NCBI RefSeq assembly: GCF_048263965.1 | Contig: NZ_JBLXDO010000001.1 | Coordinates: 62,001 to 126,000, forward strand | Length of the DNA: 64,000 bases | Direction: 5' to 3' | Source: Ferrimonas sp048263965 | GTDB taxonomy: Bacteria > Pseudomonadota > Gammaproteobacteria > Enterobacterales > Shewanellaceae | Made by a program: the position numbers and the translations under genes | Shown: positions 58,025-64,000 of the stretch, in pieces | Numbering within the stretch: position 1 is the first letter of the stretch | Layout of the letters: every line of letters starts with the position of its first letter | The notes under the pieces: model-generated | What the model saw: only the letters and a program-made list of their open reading frames with translations | Told to the model about the DNA's origin: nothing | Databases searched by the model: none

Positions 58025-58912
58025 CTATCGGTGTTCATCATTGCTGCAGTCAGCCAGTTGCCGCTGCTTCTCATGCCACAGGCCGTTGAGCCACTGTTGG
58101 AACTCGGCCCTCTGTTCCGGGGAGTCGTAACCGATGGCGTGGAGCTCCTCCAGAGAGCGTTGGTCCACGCTGACCCGGATCTCCGGTACCCGGCCACAGA
58201 GGTAGTCCCAGAAACTGGGGGCGCCATCCGGGTAGTAGATGGTGACATCCAGCATCCGCTGTAATCTCGGTCCCATGGCGTCTAGGGTAAAGGCTAAACC
58301 CCCTGCCTTTGGTCTGAGCAGTTGCGGGAAGGGGGAATTTTGCCTGTCCCGTTTGGCCTCTGTAAAGCGGGTACCCTCTACGAAATTCATGATGGTGACC
58401 GGAGAGGTCTTGTACTTTTCACAGGCTTTTTTCGTTGTTTCAATGTCTTTTCCCTTCATATGCGGGTTCTTCTTCAGGTACTGGGAGGAGAAGCGGCGCA
58501 TAAAGGGAAAATCCAGTGCCCACCAGCACAGACCGATGACCGGCACGAAGATCAACTCCCACTTGAGGAAGAACTTGATGAAGGGGATGCGGCGGTTGAA
58601 CAGACGCTGCAGCACCAGGATGTCCACCCAGGACTGATGGTTGGAGACCACCATATACCACTGCATGGAGGAGAGCTCCGGCAGAGAGTCCACCACCATG
58701 CGACTGCCGCTGAGCACCGCTTGATTCAGGTTATTGATGCTGATCCAGGCGGTGGCGCACTGATCGGCGGCCCAACTGCAGCTGCGTTTCAGCGGGGCGA
58801 TGGGCAGAAGTTTCAGCAGCCCAAGGCCAAAGACCACGGGAAACCAGACCAGGGTGTTGATGATATAGCCGGAGAAGGCCAGCAATCCGCGTAAAGTGTT
58901 CAACAGATCCAT
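58025..58912 (-). CDS. 1-acyl-glycerol-3-phosphate-type acyltransferase, paralogue 2
   Basis: A 295-aa homologue of the downstream protein. N-terminal membrane segments (INTLVWFPVVFGLGLLKLL), catalytic SNHQSWVDILVL (H-x4-D) and NFVEGTRFTEAKRDRQ. The conserved GKDIETTKKACEKY block before it is shared with its neighbour and with YihG, an inner-membrane acyltransferase of E. coli. The 3-bp gap shows a tandem duplication transcribed as one unit. Confidence 0.9.
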   Translation of the reverse strand: MDLLNTLRGLLAFSGYIINTLVWFPVVFGLGLLKLLPIAPLKRSCSWAADQCATAWISINNLNQAVLSGSRMVVDSLPELSSMQWYMVVSNHQSWVDILVLQRLFNRRIPFIKFFLKWELIFVPVIGLCWWALDFPFMRRFSSQYLKKNPHMKGKDIETTKKACEKYKTSPVTIMNFVEGTRFTEAKRDRQNSPFPQLLRPKAGGLAFTLDAMGPRLQRMLDVTIYYPDGAPSFWDYLCGRVPEIRVSVDQRSLEELHAIGYDSPEQRAEFQQWLNGLWHEKQRQLADCSNDEHR

Positions 58913-58991
58913 CCGTGACGCAGGCTAAACTTGGGGATATGTTAAACAGCTCTGACCAGTGTCTCAAGGCGGATCTGCCTTTGTTTCTGTA

Positions 58992-60512
58992 CTACTCCAG
59001 CCTCAGTTGTGCCATCAGCTTGTCCATGGCCCTGAAGCCAAAGGCCTTGGCCACGTGGGATCGGGTGACTCTCTCCTGCTGCTGAAGATCCGCCAGGGTG
59101 CGGCTGACCCGCAAAATGCGATGGAAGGCCCGAACCGAGAGCCCAAGCCGATTGAGCCCCTGTTCGGCGAAGGCGGCGGCATCCTGCTCTATCTTGGCCT
59201 CGGTGCCTAATGCCGATGGGGAGAGCCGGGCATTGAGGATCCCTTGTCGGCTTAGTGCCCGCTCTCGGGCGGCCAGGACCTGATCTCTGGCCTGGGTTGT
59301 GGTCAGCCCCTGAGGTTGATGCTGACGGGTTAACTCTCCTGGCGGCAACCTGGCCACCTCCACCGTCAGGTCGAATCGGTCCAGAAAGGGGCCGGAGAGT
59401 CTTCCCAGGTAGCGGCGGATCTGTTCCGGGGTGGAGCGGCTTTGAGGGCCGGTTTCGCCACAGGGGCTGGGGTTCATCGCCGCCACCAGCTGAAACTGGG
59501 CCGGGTAACGCAGCTTGGCGGCGGCGCGGGAGATCACCACCTCGCCAGACTCCAAGGGTTCCCGCAGGCTGTCCAACACTGTGCGGGGAAATTCGGGCAG
59601 CTCATCGAGAAACAATACCCCATGGTGCGCCAGGGAGATCTCTCCGGGCTTGGGCAGGCTGCCTCCCCCCACCAGAGAGGCCGCCGAACTGGAGTGGTGG
59701 GGGGCGCGAAACGGCCTCTGCAGCAGTTGGGCCGGAGTCCGAGGCAGGCCGGCCACAGAGTGGATGGCCGCCACTTCCAGGGCGGGTTCCACCGGCAGAG
59801 GGGGAAGGAGATCGCACAGGCGGCTGGCCAGCATGGTCTTGCCGGTGCCGGGAGGGCCCATCAGCAGCAGATTATGTCCGCCGCTGGCGGCGATCATCAG
59901 TGCCAGTTTCCCCTGCTGCTGGCCGATCACTTCACTGAGATCTTTACATTGAGGTAGCGTGTCTGGTCGAAATGGGTCCGGTTGTATGGAGTCCAGCGGT
60001 GCCTGGCCGGTCAAGGCGGCCACCAACTGAGGCAGGCTGGGGGCCTTCAGGGCATCCAGCTCAGGGACCAGGGACAGTTCGGCGCTGCCTTGGGTGGGGA
60101 CCACCATCTGCCGCCCCTGTGCCTTGGCAGCCAGGGCGGCGGGCAGTAATCCGGAGCAGGGTCTTATCTCGCCAGATAGGGACAGCTCTCCGAAAAATTC
60201 CCGATTTTTGATGCATGATTCCGGAAGTTGGTCTGTGGCGCACAGAATCCCCAGGGCGATGGCCAGATCGAAGCGTCCCCCCTGTTTGGGCAGCTCTGCC
60301 GGGGCCAGGTTGACGGTGACCCGGCGGGCAGGAAACTGAAAGCCGCAACTGTTGAGAGCAGCGCGAACCCGCTCTCTGGATTCCCTCACCGACGCTTCCG
60401 GTAACCCCACCAGAGTGACGCTGGGCAGGCCGCCACTGATGTGAACCTCCACCCGGATCAGCGGGGCGTCCATCCCCAGCTCGGCACGGGTAAAAACTTG
60501 AGCCAACGCCAT
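58992..60512 (-). CDS. comM: ComM/YifB-family Mg-chelatase-like AAA+ ATPase
   Basis: A 506-aa protein of the ComM/YifB family; ComM is a hexameric helicase promoting branch migration during natural transformation. N-terminal Lon-protease-like domain (LAQVFTRAELGMDAPLIRVEVHISGGLPSVTLVGLPE), Walker A (GPPGTGKTMLASRLCDLLPPL), the PFRAPHHSSSAASLVGGG pre-sensor block, Walker B (GVLFLDELPEF) and a C-terminal Mg_chelatase_C (RVSRTLADL). The ATG at 60512 has GGAGG at ideal spacing, so the upstream in-frame start is rejected. Confidence 0.94.
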   Translation of the reverse strand: MALAQVFTRAELGMDAPLIRVEVHISGGLPSVTLVGLPEASVRESRERVRAALNSCGFQFPARRVTVNLAPAELPKQGGRFDLAIALGILCATDQLPESCIKNREFFGELSLSGEIRPCSGLLPAALAAKAQGRQMVVPTQGSAELSLVPELDALKAPSLPQLVAALTGQAPLDSIQPDPFRPDTLPQCKDLSEVIGQQQGKLALMIAASGGHNLLLMGPPGTGKTMLASRLCDLLPPLPVEPALEVAAIHSVAGLPRTPAQLLQRPFRAPHHSSSAASLVGGGSLPKPGEISLAHHGVLFLDELPEFPRTVLDSLREPLESGEVVISRAAAKLRYPAQFQLVAAMNPSPCGETGPQSRSTPEQIRRYLGRLSGPFLDRFDLTVEVARLPPGELTRQHQPQGLTTTQARDQVLAARERALSRQGILNARLSPSALGTEAKIEQDAAAFAEQGLNRLGLSVRAFHRILRVSRTLADLQQQERVTRSHVAKAFGFRAMDKLMAQLRLE

Positions 60513-60738
60513 AAATTGCCTCCTTGCAACTGCGTGGTTACCCTCCATTTTAGCGCCTTCTCAGAGAACACTGTGTTTGTAATATTTGGTTACATTTCTC
60601 TTTTTCTCACAAATGGAAAATTTTCTTTGCATCGTTAATTTGGGTGTGCTAATTCTAAATAAGCTTAAATTTCGACCTGTCCGCAAAACGCCTTTGCGGG
60701 GGTCACCAAGAAGAGAAAAAGACGTAGGAATCGAACCG

Positions 60739-60840
60739 ATGATGCCTGTAACCCTGAACCTAGTCCTAGTCGTGGTCCTGACCGTGGTGATTATTATCAC
60801 CGGCGGGGGAACGCGTTTGGTTCAGGCACAATCAGCCTAG
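60739..60840 (+). CDS. ilvL: ilv leader peptide
   Basis: A 33-aa leader peptide (MMPVTLNLVLVVVLTVV then IIITGG...) with about 16 Leu/Val/Ile codons packed into 18 residues, the regulatory codons of branched-chain amino acid attenuation. It sits upstream of a strong terminator hairpin and the ilv genes, as E. coli ilvL does. TAGGA precedes the ATG at 60739 by about 9 nt; a second ATG follows directly. Confidence 0.85.
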   Translation: MMPVTLNLVLVVVLTVVIIITGGGTRLVQAQSA

Positions 60841-60858
60841 ACGTCAACCAAACAGCCA

Positions 60859-60892
60859 CCCCCCGCACCGAAAGGTCCGGGGGGTTTTTTTT
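60859..60892 (+). terminator. ilv attenuator terminator
   Basis: CCCCCCGCACC / GGTCCGGGGGG stem (one mismatch) with a GAAA loop followed by eight T residues, 18 bp after the leader stop and 28 bp before ilvC. The position fits transcription attenuation by ribosome stalling on the Leu/Val/Ile codons. Confidence 0.88.
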
Positions 60893-60920
60893 ACCCTGTA
60901 GTCCACGGAGAGAAGCAACC

Positions 60921-61919
60921 ATGACCCAGATGTATCACCAAGCTGACGCCAACCCGAGTTTATTGCAAGGCAAGACCGTCGCTGTCCTCGGCTATGGCAG
61001 CCAGGGCCGCGGCCAGTCCCTGAACCTGCGCGACAGCGGAGTGAATGTAGTCATCGGCCTGCGCCCTGGCGGCGCCAGCTGGAAGCAGGCGGAAGAGGAG
61101 GGCTGGCAGCCTGTTCCCTTCGCCGAAGCGGTACGCGACGCCGACGTTGTTATGGTGCTGATCCCCGATATGGCCCAGGCGGACTGCTACAAGGAGCACA
61201 TCGAGCCCAACATCAAAGAGGGCGCCATGCTGATGTTCAGCCACGGCCTGAACGTTCACTACGGCATGATCGAGCCCGCCGCCAACATCGACGTGACCAT
61301 GGTGGCCCCCAAGGGACCGGGTTACCTGGTTCGTACCGAGTATGAGAAGGGCGCCGGTGTTCCCTGCCTGATGGCAGTTCACCAGGATGCGACCGGCTAC
61401 GCCCACGCCAAGGCTCTGGCTTACGCCGATGCCATCGGCGGCACCCGTGGCGGTGTACTGACCACCAACTTCAAGGAGGAGACCGAGACCGATCTCTTCG
61501 GTGAGCAGGCGGTTCTGTGTGGTGGCGCGGTGGCCATGGTACGCAAGGGTTGGGAGACCCTGGTTGAGGCGGGTTACCAGCCTGAGCTGGCGTACTTCGA
61601 GTGTCTGCACGAGCTGAAGCTGATTGTTGACCTGCTGTACGAGGGCGGCATCTCCCGCATGCATGAGTTCGTTTCCGACACGGCGGCTTACGGCGCCCTG
61701 ACCCGTGGTGACCGCATCGTCGATGACCGCGCCAAGGAGACCATGAAGCAGGTGTTGGCTGAGATTCAGTCCGGCGAGTTCACCCGTCAGTGGGTGGAAG
61801 AGTACAAGGCTGGCAGCACCAACTACCGAGCCGCCCAGAAGGCGGAGTGTGAGCACCCAATCGAGAAGGTTGGTGCCGAATTGCGCAGCCGCATGAGCTG
61901 GTTGAACCGAGGGGAGTAA
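60921..61919 (+). CDS. ilvC: Ketol-acid reductoisomerase, short class I
   Basis: A 332-aa IlvC converting acetolactate or acetohydroxybutyrate to the dihydroxy acid with NADPH and Mg2+. Rossmann motif GYGSQGRGQSLNLRDSGV; APKGPGYLVRTEYEKGAGVP; the metal ligands in EETETDLFGEQAVLCGG and ECLHELKLIVDL. At about 330 aa it is the short form, not the about 490-aa long form of E. coli and most enteric relatives. First structural gene behind the ilvL attenuator. Confidence 0.95.
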   Translation: MTQMYHQADANPSLLQGKTVAVLGYGSQGRGQSLNLRDSGVNVVIGLRPGGASWKQAEEEGWQPVPFAEAVRDADVVMVLIPDMAQADCYKEHIEPNIKEGAMLMFSHGLNVHYGMIEPAANIDVTMVAPKGPGYLVRTEYEKGAGVPCLMAVHQDATGYAHAKALAYADAIGGTRGGVLTTNFKEETETDLFGEQAVLCGGAVAMVRKGWETLVEAGYQPELAYFECLHELKLIVDLLYEGGISRMHEFVSDTAAYGALTRGDRIVDDRAKETMKQVLAEIQSGEFTRQWVEEYKAGSTNYRAAQKAECEHPIEKVGAELRSRMSWLNRGE

Positions 61920-61923
61920 GCCG

Positions 61924-63576
61924 ATGATCAGCGGAGCGGAAGCAGTAATTCGTACATTGGAAGGATTCGGGGTGGATACCGTGTTTGGCTATCCCGGCGG
62001 TGCCATCATGCCCGTTTACGATGCCATGCTCGACTCGTCCGTCAACCACACCCTGACTCGCCATGAGCAGGGGGCGGCTTTCGCCGCCATTGGTTACGCC
62101 CGTGCCTCTGGCAAGACCGGGGTGTGCATTGCCACCTCAGGTCCGGGCGCCACCAATCTGTTGACTGCCCTGGCGGACGCGTACATGGACTCCATTCCGC
62201 TGGTCGCCATCACCGGCCAGGTACCCAATGCGGCCATAGGCACCGATGCCTTTCAGGAGATTGATGTGTTGGGCCTGTCTCTGGCCTGCACCAAGCACAG
62301 CTTCCTGGTGCGTCATGCCGATGAGCTGTGTGACACCCTGCAGCAGGCGTTTGCCCTGGCGGCAGAGGGGCGGCCTGGCCCGGTACTGGTGGACATTCCC
62401 AAGGACATTCAGCAGGGGATGGTGGAGTATCACCCGCCCCTGACGGCCCACACCAATGGCACCGCCGGCATCGGTGACTTTCCTCTGGAGCAGGCTCACC
62501 AGATGCTGAAAGCGGCCAAACGCCCTGTGCTCTATGTGGGCGGTGGTGTTGGTATGGCGGACGCCGTTGCTGAGCTCCGCCAGTTTATCGCCATCACGGG
62601 CATGCCTTCGGTGGCCACCCTCAAGGGGATCGGCGCCGTGGCTCCTGGCACCCCAGGCTACATGGGGATGCTGGGCATGCACGGCACCAAGGCGGCCAAC
62701 ATGGCGGTTCAGGAGTGTGACCTGCTGATCGCCGTCGGCGCCCGCTTCGACGACCGGGTAACCGGCCGCTTGGATACCTTCGCCCCGGACGCCCAGGTGA
62801 TTCACCTGGACATCGACCCGGCGGAGTTCTCCAAGAGAAAGGCAGCCCACCTGAGCCACAGCGCCGACCTCAAGCAGGTGCTGCCGGCCATGGCGATGGC
62901 GCTGGAGTGTGGTCCGTGGCGTGAACTCTGTGACCAGCGCTCCCGAGACTGGGCCTTCAGCTACGACGCTCCCTTCGAGGGGATCTTTGCCCCCAGGCTG
63001 CTCAAGACCATCTCCGATCGCCTGCCCAAGGGCAGCACCGTGGCCTGTGATGTGGGCCAGCATCAGATGTGGGTGGCTCAGCATATGGAGTTCGATGGCC
63101 CGGAGACTCACCTCTCCAGTGCTGGCCTGGGCACCATGGGCTTCGGCTTGCCAGTGGGCATCGGCGCTCAGTTTGCCCATCCGGATAAGCCGGTGCTGGT
63201 GGTCTCCGGAGACGGTTCCTTCATGATGAACTGCCAGGAGCTGACCACCATCAAGCGGGCCAAGCTGCCGGTGAAGATTCTGCTGCTGGACAACCAGCGC
63301 CTGGGCATGGTGAAGCAGTGGCAGGAGCTGTTCTTCGAAGAGCGCTACAGCGAAACCAACCTGTCTGATAATCCGGAGTTCGTTGCCATGGCGGCGGCCT
63401 TCGACATCCCCGGAGCGCACATCTGGCGTGAAGACCAGGTGGAAGAGGCTCTGGAACAACTGATAAACAGCGATGGACCTTTCCTGTTACACGTGTCCAT
63501 CTCCGAGAAAGAAAACGTCTGGCCTCTGGTACCACCCGGGGCATCCAATAGCGATATGATGGAGAAGCAGTCATGA
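61924..63576 (+). CDS. ilvG: Acetolactate synthase II large subunit
   Basis: A 550-aa ThDP/FAD enzyme making acetolactate and acetohydroxybutyrate. N-terminal GYPGGAIMPVYDAM and the catalytic Glu in RHEQGAAFAA, FAD-binding middle domain (KGIGAVAPGTPGYMGMLGMHG), and the ThDP motif VSGDGSFMMNCQELTTI...LLLDNQRLGMVKQWQ. It follows ilvC by 4 bp and overlaps ilvM by 4 bp. Pairing with an ilvM-size regulatory subunit defines isozyme II. Confidence 0.96.
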   Translation: MISGAEAVIRTLEGFGVDTVFGYPGGAIMPVYDAMLDSSVNHTLTRHEQGAAFAAIGYARASGKTGVCIATSGPGATNLLTALADAYMDSIPLVAITGQVPNAAIGTDAFQEIDVLGLSLACTKHSFLVRHADELCDTLQQAFALAAEGRPGPVLVDIPKDIQQGMVEYHPPLTAHTNGTAGIGDFPLEQAHQMLKAAKRPVLYVGGGVGMADAVAELRQFIAITGMPSVATLKGIGAVAPGTPGYMGMLGMHGTKAANMAVQECDLLIAVGARFDDRVTGRLDTFAPDAQVIHLDIDPAEFSKRKAAHLSHSADLKQVLPAMAMALECGPWRELCDQRSRDWAFSYDAPFEGIFAPRLLKTISDRLPKGSTVACDVGQHQMWVAQHMEFDGPETHLSSAGLGTMGFGLPVGIGAQFAHPDKPVLVVSGDGSFMMNCQELTTIKRAKLPVKILLLDNQRLGMVKQWQELFFEERYSETNLSDNPEFVAMAAAFDIPGAHIWREDQVEEALEQLINSDGPFLLHVSISEKENVWPLVPPGASNSDMMEKQS

Positions 63577-63824
63577 GTCAGCACACTTTGTATATCGAGA
63601 TGAACCCGGCGCCAGAGGTTTTGGAGCGTGTACTGCGGGTGACCCGCCACCGTGGCTTTACCGTGTGCCATATGCATATGAGCAGCATGGATCGGAAGGC
63701 CAACATTGCGGTGACCGTTGCCAGCGAGCGCCCCATTGAGCATCTGACCCGTCAGCTGGACAAGCTGTACGACGTAAAGAATTGTCGCCTGGAGATCTCC
63801 CAGGCGCGCATCGCCAACGGCTAA
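63573..63824 (+). CDS. ilvM: Acetolactate synthase II small (regulatory) subunit
   Basis: An 83-aa ACT-domain protein (LYIEMNPAPEVLERVLRVTRHRGFTVCHMHM), the size and pattern of IlvM, required for stability and activity of IlvG. It starts inside the ilvG stop (ATGA) and is followed by ilvE. Confidence 0.93.
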   Translation: MSQHTLYIEMNPAPEVLERVLRVTRHRGFTVCHMHMSSMDRKANIAVTVASERPIEHLTRQLDKLYDVKNCRLEISQARIANG

Positions 63825-63838
63825 TTAAGGAGCACATT

Positions 63839-64000
63839 GTGAGCCAAGCGGACTTTATCTGGTTTAACGGCAAGATGATGCCCTGGCAGGATGCCCAGGT
63901 ACATGTTCTTAGCCATGCCCTGCATTACGGTTCCTCGGTGTTCGAGGGGATCCGTGCTTACCATACTCCCAGGGGACCGGCGGTATTCCGCTTGCAGGAG
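63839..64000 (+). CDS. ilvE: Branched-chain amino acid aminotransferase, 5' part
   Basis: The first 54 residues of IlvE (class IV aminotransferase) before the window ends: FIWFNGKMMPWQDAQVHVLSHALHYGSSVFEGIRAY, the canonical N-terminus. The GTG start at 63839 has TAAGGAG at good spacing, 14 bp after ilvM. Truncated only by the window. Confidence 0.93.
   Translation, partial: MSQADFIWFNGKMMPWQDAQVHVLSHALHYGSSVFEGIRAYHTPRGPAVFRLQE

Noticed and set aside
1..64000. CRISPR arrays, tRNA/rRNA genes, insertion sequences or prophage genes
   Set aside because: No spaced direct repeats of CRISPR type, no transposase or integrase frames, and no recognisable rRNA or tRNA sequence were found by reading. 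The only direct tandem array is the 93-bp fdhC-derived one.

Overview
The window is a GC-rich chromosomal segment of a marine, facultatively anaerobic gammaproteobacterium. The gene content (two tandem FdhABC formate dehydrogenases behind DUF3305/DUF3306 accessory genes, a split Fcc3-like flavocytochrome, a 2-methylcitrate operon with acnD/prpF, comM, ilvGM) points to the Shewanella/Ferrimonas group. Ferrimonas is my best guess, but it is an inference. I see no rRNA, tRNA, CRISPR array, insertion sequence or prophage. Both ends cut genes: a mobB-moeA fusion on the left and ilvE on the right.

Layout. 1-9.05 kb: a leftward operon for tungstate uptake and molybdenum/tungsten cofactor maturation (tupABC-mobA-mobB/moeA). 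It is divergent from a sigma-54 response regulator and its membrane histidine kinase. Next comes a leftward pair, fdhD plus a DNA-binding protein with a periplasmic-binding-protein-like domain. 9.3-23.4 kb: the rightward formate dehydrogenase locus, with DUF3305, DUF3306, a poly-ferredoxin, a TorD-like chaperone, then two copies of [small Tat protein-fdhA-fdhB-fdhC]. The 3' end of the first fdhC is followed by five tandem 93-bp copies of itself. 23.4-29.6 kb: mixed genes (ClpP-like exported protein, ABC ATPase, membrane protein, DUF985 cupin, GntR regulator, PhoD-type phosphatase). 29.8-35.2 kb: a leftward respiratory operon (Tat flavin reductase subunit, tetraheme cytochrome, exported cupin with a DMSP-lyase-like metal site, DUF3299 protein, porin) controlled by a divergent TetR regulator. 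35.4-40.3 kb: 2OG-Fe(II) oxygenase, MBL-fold lipoprotein with TetR, glycerate kinase, rsuA. 40.4-49.8 kb: two paralogous LysR regulators, then an orphan molybdoenzyme operon (catalytic subunit, FeS subunit, TorD-like chaperone, cytochrome b, porin, cupin). 50.1-57.0 kb: the propionate operon GntR-prpB-prpC-acnD-prpF. 57.1-60.5 kb: two lysophospholipid-type acyltransferases and comM. 60.7-64 kb: an attenuated ilv operon, ilvL-ilvC-ilvG-ilvM-ilvE.

How it works together. Tungstate/molybdate handling, cofactor completion, FdhD sulfuration, chaperones and two formate dehydrogenases form one physical unit. I find -24/-12 (sigma-54) promoter matches in front of tupA, fdhD and the DUF3305 gene. A shared near-palindrome, TTGGGACA-N3-TGTCCCAA, occurs in the two divergent regions and upstream of the second fdh operon. 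The simplest reading is that the local two-component system switches the whole pathway. The second fdh operon also has an excellent class II FNR promoter.

The most promising undescribed system is the 29.8-35.2 kb operon. Its gene set would fit periplasmic cleavage of DMSP to DMS plus acrylate, coupled to acrylate (or related enoate) respiration. The cleavage step is inference from the cupin residues and context.
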